A DNA stretch of 64,000 bases from Corynebacterium sp. P4-C1. Its GTDB lineage: Bacteria > Actinomycetota > Actinomycetes > Mycobacteriales > Mycobacteriaceae. The position numbers were made by a program, and so were the translations under genes. Shown piece by piece: positions 38,708 to 49,838 of this stretch. The notes beneath the pieces are model-generated. The model made no database searches. It was not told where the DNA came from and saw nothing but the letters and a program-made list of their open reading frames with translations. The stretch spans positions 434,001 through 498,000 of the forward strand of contig NZ_CP129966.1 in NCBI RefSeq assembly GCF_030503595.1, written 5' to 3'. Every line of letters starts with the position of its first letter. Positions within the stretch are counted from its first letter, which is position 1.

Positions 38708-39928
38708 ATGCATTCTTGGCCTATTCCTTCTGTCCCTGAAGTCGCTGGCACGCCGGTGCCGCTCGCGTTGTATGACACGGCGGATGGGGTAGTGAGGGAC
38801 GTCGATACGCGGGGCGACGAAGTCGGCCTCTACGTCTGCGGAATCACTCCGTACGACTCAACGCACCTCGGCCACGCGGCGACGTACCTGACATTCGACC
38901 TCGTGTACCGCCAGCTCCTCGCAAACGGGCACAAGGTCCACTACGTGCAGAACATCACGGACGTGGACGACCCGCTGTTCGAGCGCGCGGAACGAGACGG
39001 CGTCGATTGGCGCGAGCTGGGCACGAGCCAGATCGACCTTTTCCGCAGCGACATGGAGATACTGTCGGTCATTCCGCCGCGCGACTACATCGGCGCGATG
39101 GAGGCTGTCGGCGAGGTCGTCGAGATGGTCCAGGTGCTCCTCGACAAAGGCATCGCCTATCCGCTTGTCGACGCCTCCGGCGCACGCGACATCTACGCTC
39201 CCATTTCCGCCACCGAGCAATTCGGCTACGAGTCCAACCTCGACCGCGCGACGATGGAGAAATATTTCGCTGAACGCGGCGGCGACCCGGACAGGGAAGG
39301 TAAGCGCGACCCGCTCGACGCGCTGTTGTGGCGTGGGCACCGCGACGGGGAACCGGCGTGGGATGCGCCGTTCGGGTCGGGGCGGCCGGGTTGGCACATC
39401 GAATGTTCGGCGATCGCGACGAACCGCCTGGGGCAGACGTTTTCCATTCAGGGCGGCGGAAGCGACCTGGCGTTCCCGCACCACGAGTTTTCCGCGGCGC
39501 ACGCCGAGGCCGCCTACGACGTCGAGCGCATGGCGGGCCACTACGTGCACACAGGCATGATCGCCCTCGACGGGGTGAAGATGTCCAAGTCGCTGGGAAA
39601 CCTCGTTTTCGTGCATAAGCTCACCGAGCAGGGGCACGAAGCAGGCGCGATCCGCCTCGCCGTTTTCTCCGGTCATTACCGCAATGACCGCGACTTTTCC
39701 TACGGCATTCTCGACGAGGCGGAAGCGCGGTTGGCGCGCTGGCGGGAATCCCTCGCGGGGGAGGTTAGTGAGGAAGAGGCGGTGGGGGTCGTCGATAAGC
39801 TCCGCGCCGCCCTCGCGAACGACCTCGATACCGTGACGGCTCTACAAGCCGTCGACGATGCCGCCGGCGACCACGACGGAATCATCGCCCGCGCGCTCGA
39901 CGGGCTGCTTGGCGTGCAGCTCCGCTGA
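38708..39928 (+). CDS. mshC: Mycothiol ligase (Cys:GlcN-Ins ligase) MshC
   Basis: 406-residue ATP-dependent ligase that joins cysteine to GlcN-inositol in mycothiol synthesis. It is a cysteinyl-tRNA synthetase homologue without the anticodon domain. Seen: N-terminal [12 protein letters not shown], zinc Cys in [13 protein letters not shown]-type [20 protein letters not shown] and the KMSKS loop VKMSKSLGN. The ATG at 38708 was chosen over a GTG at 38699. It contains one exact and one variant copy of the iterated word (39791, 39163). Confidence 0.96.
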   Translation: MHSWPIPSVPEVAGTPVPLALYDTADGVVRDVDTRGDEVGLYVCGITPYDSTHLGHAATYLTFDLVYRQLLANGHKVHYVQNITDVDDPLFERAERDGVDWRELGTSQIDLFRSDMEILSVIPPRDYIGAMEAVGEVVEMVQVLLDKGIAYPLVDASGARDIYAPISATEQFGYESNLDRATMEKYFAERGGDPDREGKRDPLDALLWRGHRDGEPAWDAPFGSGRPGWHIECSAIATNRLGQTFSIQGGGSDLAFPHHEFSAAHAEAAYDVERMAGHYVHTGMIALDGVKMSKSLGNLVFVHKLTEQGHEAGAIRLAVFSGHYRNDRDFSYGILDEAEARLARWRESLAGEVSEEEAVGVVDKLRAALANDLDTVTALQAVDDAAGDHDGIIARALDGLLGVQLR

Positions 39929-39949
39929 TCTTGGGGAATGATGGCTGGC

Positions 39950-40330
39950 ATGACCATTCGCGATCAGTTCCAGTCCGACGTCGACGAGTTCATTGATGAC
40001 CTGACCACCTTCGCTACCGGCTCGTACCTCAAAGAGGACGACAAAGAGCTATGGGAGGAGCCCTTCGACCCTGCGGTCCTGCCTGACTTGAAGAAGCTGG
40101 TCGAGGGCTACCTCGACGCGCTGGAGCTCATCGGGGATGACCCGGACGGCGATAAGTTGCTGTCCGTCGTGGAGCCGTTCTTCGGAAGCCTGCACGACTT
40201 CAACGCGAAGCACGCCGATGCCGTGCTCGAGCCGGAGGAGAAGGCTGACCTCCAGGAACTCGCGTACCGTGCCGCTGCGGCGACGGGTGCGGACGACGAG
40301 GCGCTCAACTCTCTTCCCGAGCTTGACTAG
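39950..40330 (+). CDS. Small acidic conserved hypothetical protein
   Basis: 126 residues, strongly acidic and helical (DEFIDDLTTF, KEDDKELWEEPFDP, LKKLVEGYLDALELIGDDPD). Not recognised. ATG at 39950 chosen; an ATG at 39938 adds four residues. The end overlaps the next gene by 8 bases, so the two are translationally coupled. Confidence 0.75.
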   Translation: MTIRDQFQSDVDEFIDDLTTFATGSYLKEDDKELWEEPFDPAVLPDLKKLVEGYLDALELIGDDPDGDKLLSVVEPFFGSLHDFNAKHADAVLEPEEKADLQELAYRAAAATGADDEALNSLPELD

Positions 40331-41021
40331 GCCAGGTCCACGCGCCGTCTTTTGGGACATGGACGGCACGATGGTGGACACCGAGCCATTGTGGGGAGTG
40401 GCCACCTACGAACTGTCCGAACGCCTCGGCCGCCGCCTGAGCGAAGAAAAGCGCGAGGAGACAGTGGGCGGCAGCTTCGCGAACACGTTGCGCGTGTGCG
40501 CGGAGTGGGCGGGCATTTCGCTTGACGACGCCGACTACGCCACCCACCGCACCTGGATGTACCGCCGGATGGCTGAGCTGTTCGAAGGCTCGTTGGAGCC
40601 CAATCCCGGTGTCCGGGAGGTGCTCGCTGCCCTCCACGCGGCCGGTGTGCCGATGATGGTGACAACGAACACCGAACGTGAGCTCGCCGACCGCTGCATC
40701 GACGCCGTGGGCAGGGAGTTCTTCGTCGGCTCAGTCACAGGGGACGAGGTGGCGCGTCCGAAGCCCGCACCGGAGATGTACCTCAAAGCAGCGCGCACCG
40801 TGGGGGAGGATCCTGCCGAGTGTCTCGTGTTCGAAGATTCCTGGGCGGGCATGTCCGCGGCAGCTGGCGCGGGTTGCGTGGTGCTCGGGCTTGCTCGGAC
40901 GGTTCCGGAGGGCGTGACCCGTTTTAATCCGGCGCTCTTCGCCGAAGCAGGGCGGAAGCCCGATGCCGCCGCCTGCGTGACCGAATGGTTCCGCGGAGCG
41001 GCCGACGCGCGAGACCGCTGA
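40323..41021 (+). CDS. HAD-superfamily phosphatase
   Basis: 232 residues. HAD motif I WDMDGTMVDTEP with both Asp, motif II VTTNTERE (Thr), motif III K in ARPKPAPEMY, and motif IV VFEDSWAGMSAA. The beta-phosphoglucomutase-like cap places it among small-metabolite phosphatases; the substrate is unknown. The start is taken as the TTG at 40323, overlapping the previous gene by 8 bases, because no ATG or GTG precedes motif I. Confidence 0.9.
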   Translation: MTRPGPRAVFWDMDGTMVDTEPLWGVATYELSERLGRRLSEEKREETVGGSFANTLRVCAEWAGISLDDADYATHRTWMYRRMAELFEGSLEPNPGVREVLAALHAAGVPMMVTTNTERELADRCIDAVGREFFVGSVTGDEVARPKPAPEMYLKAARTVGEDPAECLVFEDSWAGMSAAAGAGCVVLGLARTVPEGVTRFNPALFAEAGRKPDAAACVTEWFRGAADARDR

Positions 41022-41088
41022 GCGCGGCCGCTGAGCACCGTGCGGGGCTTCTTCGTTGAAACCGGCGCTTGGCTGGTGCGCTTCTGGG

Positions 41089-41094
41089 TAGAGT
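41089..41094 (+). promoter_or_regulatory. -10 hexamer TAGAGT, probable leaderless start of hisE-hisG
   Basis: The hexamer ends 7 bases before the hisE GTG. Confidence 0.55.
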
Positions 41095-41101
41095 GATTTG
41101 C

Positions 41102-41365
41102 GTGAAGAATTTCGATGATCTCTATGCGGAACTGTCCACAAAGGCCACTGAGCGACCGGAGGGCTCAGGAACGGTGGAGGCGCTGGACAAGGGGGCGCAT
41201 TTCATCGGCAAGAAGATCATCGAGGAAGCCGGCGAGGTCTGGATCGCCGCGGAGTACCAGTCCGACGCGGAGCTGGCGGAGGAAATGAGCCAGCTCATGT
41301 ACTGGACGCAGGTGATGATGCTTCAGCGCGGTCTCACCCCCGACGACATCTACAAGTACCTCTAG
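41102..41365 (+). CDS. hisE: Phosphoribosyl-ATP pyrophosphatase
   Basis: 87-residue MazG-like enzyme, second step of histidine synthesis (PR-ATP to PR-AMP). Seen: [14 protein letters not shown] with the metal-binding EExxE pattern and [12 protein letters not shown] start at 41102. hisG follows after 17 bases, with GAGGAG in the gap, so the two first steps are co-expressed. Confidence 0.96.
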   Translation: MKNFDDLYAELSTKATERPEGSGTVEALDKGAHFIGKKIIEEAGEVWIAAEYQSDAELAEEMSQLMYWTQVMMLQRGLTPDDIYKYL

Positions 41366-41382
41366 AGGAGTAACCAGCCACC

Positions 41383-42228
41383 ATGATCAAGATCGCTGTG
41401 CCCAACAAGGGCTCGTTGTCGGAAGCGGCCACCGGAATTCTCAAAGAGGCCGGCTACAAGGGGCGGGGCTACAGCAAAGCCCTCAACATCGTCGACGAGG
41501 CCAACGACGTCGAGTTCTTCTTCCTCCGCCCGAAAGACATCGCCATCTATGTGGCGGCGGGACACCTGGATTTGGGCATCACGGGCCGGGACCTCGCACT
41601 CGACTCCCGCGCGGACGTCGAGGAGGTACTCGAGCTCGGCTTCGGTGGCTCGACCTTCCGCTTCGCGGCGCCCGCAGACGAGGAGTGGACGGTCGAGGAC
41701 TTGGAGGGCAAGCGCTTAGCGACGAGTTACCCCCACCTCGCCTCCGACTTCCTCTCCGCCCGCGGCATCAACACCGAGGTGATCCGCTTGGACGGGGCAG
41801 TGGAGATCTCCATCAAGCTCGGTGTGGCAGACGCGATCGCCGATGTGGTCTCCACGGGAGCCACGCTGCGTCAGCAGGGGCTGAAGCCTTTCGGGGAGGC
41901 GATTGTGGAGAGTGAGGCTGTCGTCGTCAAGCGGAAAGGCCGTAAGCTCACACCTGACGACGAGGTGCTGCTCACCCGCATCCGGGGGATCCTCACCGCG
42001 CACAATTTCGTGATGCTCGACTACAACGTCTCCCGCGACAACCTCGACGCGACTGTCTCCATCACCCCGGGCCTGACTGGGCCGACTGTCTCGCCGCTGC
42101 AACGTGAGAACTGGGTCGCAGTGCGCGCGATGGTTCCGCGCAAGGACGCCAACCAGCTCATGGACCGTCTCGCCGCCGCGGGGGCAGAAGCGATCCTCGC
42201 CACGGATTTGCAGATCGCGCGAATCTAA
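41383..42228 (+). CDS. hisG: ATP phosphoribosyltransferase, long form
   Basis: 281 residues, first and feedback-regulated step of histidine synthesis. Seen: IAVPNKGSLSEAATGILKEA, DLGITGRDLALD, GVADAIADVVSTGATLRQQGL (PRPP loop) and a C-terminal ACT-like regulatory domain that marks the hexameric long form inhibited by histidine. Confidence 0.97.
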   Translation: MIKIAVPNKGSLSEAATGILKEAGYKGRGYSKALNIVDEANDVEFFFLRPKDIAIYVAAGHLDLGITGRDLALDSRADVEEVLELGFGGSTFRFAAPADEEWTVEDLEGKRLATSYPHLASDFLSARGINTEVIRLDGAVEISIKLGVADAIADVVSTGATLRQQGLKPFGEAIVESEAVVVKRKGRKLTPDDEVLLTRIRGILTAHNFVMLDYNVSRDNLDATVSITPGLTGPTVSPLQRENWVAVRAMVPRKDANQLMDRLAAAGAEAILATDLQIARI

Positions 42229-42236
42229 TTCTTCTC

Positions 42237-42242
42237 TACACT
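42237..42242 (+). promoter_or_regulatory. -10 hexamer TACACT, probable leaderless start
   Basis: The hexamer ends 7 bases before the aspA ATG. Confidence 0.55.
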
Positions 42243-42249
42243 GGAACCT

Positions 42250-43668
42250 ATGGGTTATAGAACAGAAGAAGACCTGCTCGGCACAGTCGAGGTCCCCAAC
42301 GACAAGTACTACGGCGTGCACACGATGCGCGCCATCGACAACTTCCAGATTTCCCCCACGAAAATCCAGGATTTCCCCGATTTCGTGCGCGGAATGGTGA
42401 TGGTGAAGAAGGCAGCTGCGATGGCGAACCGCCGCCTCCACACACTGCCCAAGGACAAGGCCGACGCGATCATCGCGGCCTGCGACAAGATCATCGACGA
42501 GGGAGCGTGCCTCGACCAGTTCCCGTCCGACGCCTTCCAAGGCGGTGCGGGCACGTCGGTCAACATGAACACCAACGAGGTCGTCGCCAACCTCGCGCTC
42601 GAGCAGATCGGCCTGGAAAAGGGCCGCTACGACGTCATCAACCCGAACGACGATGTCAACATGTCCCAGTCGACCAACGACGCGTACCCGACCGGCTTCC
42701 GCCTCGGCCTCTACCACGCATTCCAGGGTTTGCTGGAGGAGTTCGACGAGCTGCAGAAGGCGTTCCGCGCGAAAGGCGACGAATTCGTCGACATCCTGAA
42801 GATGGGCCGCACCCAGCTCCAGGACGCCGTTCCGATGACTCTCGGCGGAGAGTTCACCGCGTTCGGCTCCAACCTGGCCGAGGAGCAGCGCACTCTGGAG
42901 AGCGCCGCTGAGGCTTTGCTCGAGGTCAACCTTGGCGCAACGGCGATCGGCACCGGCGTGAACACCCCGGGCGGCTACCGCGACCAAGTCGTGGCGGCGC
43001 TGCGCGAGGTCACCGGCCTGCCGATTTCGACCTCCCCGGACCTCATCGAGGCGACGTCCGACACCGGCGGCTACGTCATGGCACACTCCGCTGTGAAGCG
43101 CGCGGCACTGAAGCTGTCGAAGATCTGCAATGACTTGCGCCTGCTGTCCTCGGGTCCGCGCGCGGGCCTGAACGAGATCAACCTTCCGGAGCGCCAGGCC
43201 GGTTCGTCGATCATGCCGGCGAAGGTCAACCCGGTGATCCCCGAGGTGGTCAACCAGGTGTGCTTCAAGGTCTACGGCAACGACGCGACGGTTGGCATGG
43301 CAGCCGAGGCTGGCCAGCTGCAGCTCAACGTCATGGAGCCAGTGATCGCCCAGTGCCTGTTCGAGTCGATCGACTTAATGCGCAACGCCGCACGCACCCT
43401 GCGCGAGAAGTGCGTTGAGGGCATCACCGCCAACGACGAGGTCTGCCAGGGCTACGTGGACAATTCCATCGGCATCATTACCTACCTCAACCCGTTCATT
43501 GGCCACCACAACGGCGACTTGATCGGCAAGGAGGCGGCGGCGACGGGGCGCAGCGTGCGAGAGCTCGTCCTCGAAAAGGAGCTTCTCGACGAAGAAACCC
43601 TCAACCAAGTCCTCAGCAAGGAAAACCTGATGCACCCGGAGTACCGCGGCAAACTGTACCTGGATTAG
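42250..43668 (+). CDS. aspA: Aspartate ammonia-lyase
   Basis: 472-residue lyase that deaminates aspartate to fumarate. Seen: [32 protein letters not shown], and the superfamily signature [16 protein letters not shown] with the catalytic Ser loop. The next gene is a C4-dicarboxylate transporter, so the pair suits aspartate uptake with fumarate or succinate exchange. Confidence 0.96.
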   Translation: MGYRTEEDLLGTVEVPNDKYYGVHTMRAIDNFQISPTKIQDFPDFVRGMVMVKKAAAMANRRLHTLPKDKADAIIAACDKIIDEGACLDQFPSDAFQGGAGTSVNMNTNEVVANLALEQIGLEKGRYDVINPNDDVNMSQSTNDAYPTGFRLGLYHAFQGLLEEFDELQKAFRAKGDEFVDILKMGRTQLQDAVPMTLGGEFTAFGSNLAEEQRTLESAAEALLEVNLGATAIGTGVNTPGGYRDQVVAALREVTGLPISTSPDLIEATSDTGGYVMAHSAVKRAALKLSKICNDLRLLSSGPRAGLNEINLPERQAGSSIMPAKVNPVIPEVVNQVCFKVYGNDATVGMAAEAGQLQLNVMEPVIAQCLFESIDLMRNAARTLREKCVEGITANDEVCQGYVDNSIGIITYLNPFIGHHNGDLIGKEAAATGRSVRELVLEKELLDEETLNQVLSKENLMHPEYRGKLYLD

Positions 43669-43746
43669 TCCGGCATTACTCCGCATTAGTGAGTAACCCA
43701 CTCATGCTGATAACCGAGGACTGTTAAACCGGACACAATCGGGCAT

Positions 43747-43782
43747 AATCCGCCCCGCCTGCTTGGTGGGGCGGATTTTCCG
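43747..43782 (+). terminator. Intrinsic terminator between aspA and the dcu gene
   Basis: A 10-bp perfect stem AATCCGCCCC (43747-43756) with GGGGCGGATT (43768-43777), an 11-base loop and a TTTTCC tail. Confidence 0.88.
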
Positions 43783-43854
43783 TTTCATACTGGAACACAG
43801 ACTCGGCCGCGCCACCCTGGCGGGAGACCGAGACGTGACTGAAAGGCACACACC

Positions 43855-45165
43855 ATGTTGCTCGCTATCCAGCTCGTTATTTTGTTCGGCGCGATCGTCT
43901 TGGGCGCGCGCTACGGTTCGATCGCCATCGGTTTCGCCGGCGGTCTCGGTGTCCTCCTTCTCGGTGCCACCGGAATGACGGTGACGGCCGACGATATTCC
44001 GTTCGACGTCATCGGTATCATCATGTGCGTCATCGCCGCAATTTCGGCGATGCAGCTCGCCGGGGGAATGGATTATCTCGTTTACCTGGCCGAGAAGTTT
44101 CTCCGCCGCGACCCGAAGCGGATCACGCTCTACGCGCCGATCGTCACTTGGCTGATGACTGTGCTCGCCGGAACTGGTCACACCGCTTTCTCCACGCTGC
44201 CCGTGATCGTCGAAGTCGCCAAGGAAGGCAAGGTCCGGCCGTCGCGGCCGCTGTCGGTCGCGGTTATCGCCTCCCAGATGGCTATCGTGGCTTCGCCGAT
44301 CTCGGCGGCCGTGGTCTTCCTCGCCAGCATTCTGGAGCCGGTCGGCGTCGGCTATCTCCAGCTGCTCGGCGTCATGATTCCGGCGACGTTCCTCGCCATC
44401 TTCCCGACGGCGTGGGTCGCGAACCGGATGGGCAAGGACCTCGAAGACGACCCGTACTACCAGAAGCGGGTCGCGGACGGTTTGGTGCGGCCGCCGGCGT
44501 CGGAAAGCGGATATGAGCCGACACGGGCTGCGAAGACGTCGGTGAGCATCTTCTTGATCGCGATCGTCGTGGTCATGCTGTACGCGACGCTGATTTCCGA
44601 GCAGGTCGGTCTCATTGCCGATCCGACGATCCCGCGCAATGAGGCGATCATGGCGATCATGCTCGCCGCCGCCACGGTCATCGTGATCGTGACCAAGATT
44701 CCGTCCGCCGAGATCCTCGGCACCCAGGTGTTCCGCTCCGGCATGTCCGCGTGCGTGTGCGTGCTCGGCGTCGCGTGGTTGGGTACCACCTTCATCAACC
44801 ACTACATCGAGGACATCCAGGAGATCTCCGGCTCCATCCTGCAGTCGCAGCCGTGGCTGCTCGCTGTTGTGCTGTTCTTCGCGGCGTCGCTGCTGTACTC
44901 GCAGGCCGCAACGGCGAAGGCGCTCATGCCGGCAGCGCTCGCGATCGGTGTCAGCCCGCTGACCGCCGTCGCCGCGTTCCCTGCTGTGTCGGCGCTGTTC
45001 GTGCTTCCGACGTACCCGACGCTGCTCGCCGCGGTGGAGATGGACGACACTGGTTCGACCCGCATCGGCAAGTTTGTTTTCGATCACCCGTTCATCGTCC
45101 CCGGCGTGTTGTGCATCACGATTTCGGTGGTGCTCGGCTACGCGTTCGGAGCGGTCATTCTCTAG
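43855..45165 (+). CDS. Anaerobic C4-dicarboxylate transporter (Dcu family)
   Basis: 436-residue membrane protein with about ten or more helices, matching DcuA/DcuB: GAIVLGARYGSIAIGFAGGL, AGTGHTAFSTLPVIVEVAKE, RPSRPLSVAVIASQMAIVAS, NHYIEDIQEI. The family exchanges aspartate, fumarate, malate and succinate. It follows aspA across a terminator; GAAAGG lies 12 bases before the ATG. Confidence 0.94.
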   Translation: MLLAIQLVILFGAIVLGARYGSIAIGFAGGLGVLLLGATGMTVTADDIPFDVIGIIMCVIAAISAMQLAGGMDYLVYLAEKFLRRDPKRITLYAPIVTWLMTVLAGTGHTAFSTLPVIVEVAKEGKVRPSRPLSVAVIASQMAIVASPISAAVVFLASILEPVGVGYLQLLGVMIPATFLAIFPTAWVANRMGKDLEDDPYYQKRVADGLVRPPASESGYEPTRAAKTSVSIFLIAIVVVMLYATLISEQVGLIADPTIPRNEAIMAIMLAAATVIVIVTKIPSAEILGTQVFRSGMSACVCVLGVAWLGTTFINHYIEDIQEISGSILQSQPWLLAVVLFFAASLLYSQAATAKALMPAALAIGVSPLTAVAAFPAVSALFVLPTYPTLLAAVEMDDTGSTRIGKFVFDHPFIVPGVLCITISVVLGYAFGAVIL

Positions 45166-45177
45166 CCGAGCTTCGCC

Positions 45178-45183
45178 TAGGCT
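45178..45183 (+). promoter_or_regulatory. -10 hexamer TAGGCT, probable leaderless start
   Basis: The hexamer ends 7 bases before the fhs ATG; the GGGAGG between them is too close to act as a normal ribosome site. Confidence 0.45.
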
Positions 45184-45190
45184 GGGAGGT

Positions 45191-46855
45191 ATGGCACACC
45201 CGAAAACTGATGTTGAAATCGCCCAGGCGCACACCCTCGAGCCGGTCGCGGACATTGCGGCCAAGGCGGGGGTTCCCGACGACGCGCTGATCCCGTACGG
45301 CCGGTCGATGGCCAAGGTGGACGTGACACGCCTCGACGCCCCCGCCGACGGCAAGCTCGTGCTCGTCACGGGTGTTTCTCCCACGCCGGCGGGGGAGGGC
45401 AAGTCGACGGTGCTCATCGGGCTCACTGATGCCCTGGCACAACTCGGCCATAAGGCCGCTGTCGCGTTGCGGGAACCGTCGCTCGGCCCGGTGATGGGCA
45501 TCAAGGGTGGTGCCGCGGGCGGCGGGTACGCGCAGGTTGTCCCGATGGAGAACATCAATCTGCACTTCACTGGCGATTTCCACGCGATCACGAGCGCGAA
45601 CAACACGCTCGCCGCGATGATCGACAACCACATCCAGCACGGCAACGCATTGCGTATCGATGCCCGCCGCATCACCTGGCAGCGCTGCCTCGACGTCAAC
45701 GACCGCAGCTTGCGCAATGTGGTGACGGGCCTGGGTGGGCCGGGCAGTGGATTGCCCGCCGAGACCGGCTTCACCATCACCGCGGCGAGCGAGATCATGG
45801 CGATTCTCGGCCTAGCCACCGACATCGAGGACCTGAAGCGGCGCCTGGCGGCGATCACGGTGGGCTTCACATTCGACAAGGAGCCGGTCACCGCGGGCGA
45901 CCTGCATGCGGAGGGCGCCATGGCGGCGCTTTTGAAAGACGCCGTCAACCCGAACTTGGTCCAGACACTCGGCGGCACACCCGCGTTCATTCACGGTGGC
46001 CCCTTCGCCAATATCGCGCACGGTTGCAACACTTTGATCGCCACGCGGACGGCCCAGCAGTCCGCCGACATCGTGCTCACGGAGGCGGGCTTCGGCTCCG
46101 ATCTGGGCGCCGAGAAATTCTTCGACATCAAGGCCCGTTACGGTGACCTCGACATCGCGGGAGCGGTCATCGTCGCCACGATCCGCTCCTTGAAGTACAA
46201 CGGGGGTGCGGCTAAGCAGGAGCTGACTGACGAAAACCTCGATGCGCTCCGTGGCGGCGCCGCTAATCTGGAGCGCCACGTGGAAAATGTCCGCAAGTTC
46301 GGCATCGAGCCTGTCGTCGCCTTGAACTTGTTCACCTCCGACACCGACGCGGAGCGCGAGTTCATGCGCGGCTGGGCCGACGACTTCGGTGTGGCGCTCG
46401 AGGAGGCAGAGGTGTGGGCCAAGGGCGGCGACGGTGCCGTCGCGCTAGCGGAGAAGCTTTTGGGCACCCTCGGCTCGGGGACGTCGAAGCCTCTCTACGA
46501 TCCGGCGGAGGGCACTGAAGCGTCCATCGAGACCATCGCCCGGGAGATCTACCGCGCCGACGACGTCCAGTACTCCGCCGCAGCACTCCGCGACCTGCAG
46601 ACTCTGAAAGACAACGGATGGGACACCCTGCCGGTGTGCATCTCCAAGACCCAGTATTCCTTCTCGGACGACCCGTCCGCGCTGGGCGCACCGGAGGGGC
46701 ACACCCTCCATGTGCAGCGCCTGTTGCCGCGCACCGGTGCCGGGTTCGTTGTGGTGCTGACGGGCGATGTCATGACGATGCCGGGACTGCCCAAGGTTCC
46801 CGCCGCCAACAACATCGATGTCGACGCGGACGGCACCATGAGCGGCCTGTTCTAG
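45191..46855 (+). CDS. fhs: Formate-tetrahydrofolate ligase
   Basis: 554-residue ATP-dependent ligase producing 10-formyl-tetrahydrofolate in one-carbon metabolism. Seen: P-loop TPAGEGKSTVLIGL, EPSLGPVMGIKGGAAGGGYA, DFHAITSANNTLAAMIDNH, and the C-terminal TMPGLPKVPAANNIDVD. The ATG at 45191 gives MAHPKTDVEIAQ. Its stop codon shares three bases with the stop of the convergent nuclease gene. Confidence 0.96.
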   Translation: MAHPKTDVEIAQAHTLEPVADIAAKAGVPDDALIPYGRSMAKVDVTRLDAPADGKLVLVTGVSPTPAGEGKSTVLIGLTDALAQLGHKAAVALREPSLGPVMGIKGGAAGGGYAQVVPMENINLHFTGDFHAITSANNTLAAMIDNHIQHGNALRIDARRITWQRCLDVNDRSLRNVVTGLGGPGSGLPAETGFTITAASEIMAILGLATDIEDLKRRLAAITVGFTFDKEPVTAGDLHAEGAMAALLKDAVNPNLVQTLGGTPAFIHGGPFANIAHGCNTLIATRTAQQSADIVLTEAGFGSDLGAEKFFDIKARYGDLDIAGAVIVATIRSLKYNGGAAKQELTDENLDALRGGAANLERHVENVRKFGIEPVVALNLFTSDTDAEREFMRGWADDFGVALEEAEVWAKGGDGAVALAEKLLGTLGSGTSKPLYDPAEGTEASIETIAREIYRADDVQYSAAALRDLQTLKDNGWDTLPVCISKTQYSFSDDPSALGAPEGHTLHVQRLLPRTGAGFVVVLTGDVMTMPGLPKVPAANNIDVDADGTMSGLF

Positions 46856-47685
46856 TCCCGCGGCTCGTCGGAGGGGCCAGCGCTGTCCGCTGTGGAGCCC
46901 GGCCACCCCGGATAGGGCGGCGGGGTGCCGTCGAAAGCGGGGCAGAGCTCCTGGAAGCTGCACCAGTTGCACAGCTTCGAAGTCTTGGGCCGGAAATTGC
47001 CGCTGCGCCCGTCGGCCTCGATTTTGGCCCACAGGTCGCCGAGGTCACGCTCGAAATACTCGAGCTCCTCCCGAGAGGGGCTGAGGAACATCGAGTCCAT
47101 CACCTTCAGGTACATCAGGCGCAGCTGGTGCGGAATGGTGCCGAACAACCGCCAGTACACCAGGGCGTAAAACCGCATCTGGAACTGCGCTTCGGCGGAA
47201 TAGCGGGGGAGCGGCTTCTTCCCGGTCTTGTAGTCGACCACACGCACCTCGCCGGTGGGGGCGATATCGACGCGGTCGATGAATCCGCGCACCGGCACCC
47301 CGTTAGGCAGGACTGCGTCGACGTACATCTCCTGCTCGTGGGAGTCGAAACCCAAGGGGTTTTCCATGAGGAAATAGCCGCGGAGGAGGTCGCGGGCGTC
47401 GACAAGCAGCTGGTAGTCGTCGGTGACGGGGTCGGCGAGGGAGGGGTCGTCGTCGATAAGCGATGCCCATGCTGGTTTGAGTTGCTTGACTGCGGCGGGA
47501 AACGTGCGCTCCTCGCGTGGCCAACCGTGCATCGTTTCGAGTACAGCGTGGACAAGCGTGCCCTTGACCTGCGCCTCCGTTTTCGGTTCGGGGAGGCGGT
47601 CGATCGCGCGGAACCGGTACTTCAGCGGGCATTGCTGGTAGTCGTTGGCGCGGGAGGGGGACAGGGCGAGCGGTCGTGGAGTCAT
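46852..47685 (-). CDS. RecB-family PD-(D/E)XK exonuclease with Cys cluster
   Basis: 277 residues. Nuclease motifs RGFIDRVDIAP and VRVVDYKTGKK fit the D...DxK core of the PDDEXK_1 family. Cys19 (DYQQCPLKYRF) and the C-terminal CNWCSFQELC form the four-Cys pattern that binds an Fe-S cluster in AddB/Cas4-like nucleases. No helicase or CRISPR genes are beside it; an orphan of this type is widespread in Actinobacteria. A role in DNA repair is inferred. It carries one exact and one variant copy of the iterated word. Confidence 0.9.
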   Translation of the reverse strand: MTPRPLALSPSRANDYQQCPLKYRFRAIDRLPEPKTEAQVKGTLVHAVLETMHGWPREERTFPAAVKQLKPAWASLIDDDPSLADPVTDDYQLLVDARDLLRGYFLMENPLGFDSHEQEMYVDAVLPNGVPVRGFIDRVDIAPTGEVRVVDYKTGKKPLPRYSAEAQFQMRFYALVYWRLFGTIPHQLRLMYLKVMDSMFLSPSREELEYFERDLGDLWAKIEADGRSGNFRPKTSKLCNWCSFQELCPAFDGTPPPYPGWPGSTADSAGPSDEPRD

Positions 47686-47699
47686 AGCGAGCTACATCC

Positions 47700-47705
47700 T
47701 AGAGT
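47700..47705 (+). promoter_or_regulatory. -10 hexamer TAGAGT, probable leaderless start
   Basis: The hexamer ends 7 bases before the aminopeptidase ATG. Confidence 0.45.
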
Positions 47706-47712
47706 AGGAGCC

Positions 47713-49816
<2,104 letters not shown>

Positions 49817-49824
49817 GCGGGGGA

Positions 49825-49830
49825 TAAGCT
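49825..49830 (+). promoter_or_regulatory. -10 hexamer TAAGCT near the arc start
   Basis: The hexamer ends 8 bases before the arc ATG; a GGAAAG lies between, so a leaderless or very short-leader transcript is possible. Confidence 0.45.
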
Positions 49831-49838
49831 GGAAAGCT

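Noticed and set aside
41022..41101. His attenuator (leader peptide with His codons) before hisE
   Set aside because: No reading frame with consecutive His codons, and the -10 hexamer lies only 7 bases from the start, leaving no leader.
43702..45990. Very long open frame (762 codons) on the minus strand across the dcu and fhs genes
   Set aside because: It is antisense to two clear families and has a biased, low-complexity Arg/His/Asp composition typical of a GC-rich shadow frame. Similar antisense frames over ctaB, sufB and acn were rejected for the same reason.
46852..47685. RecB-like nuclease as Cas4 of a CRISPR system
   Set aside because: It shares the Cys pattern and nuclease core, but no repeats or other cas genes lie nearby; it fits the orphan actinobacterial family.
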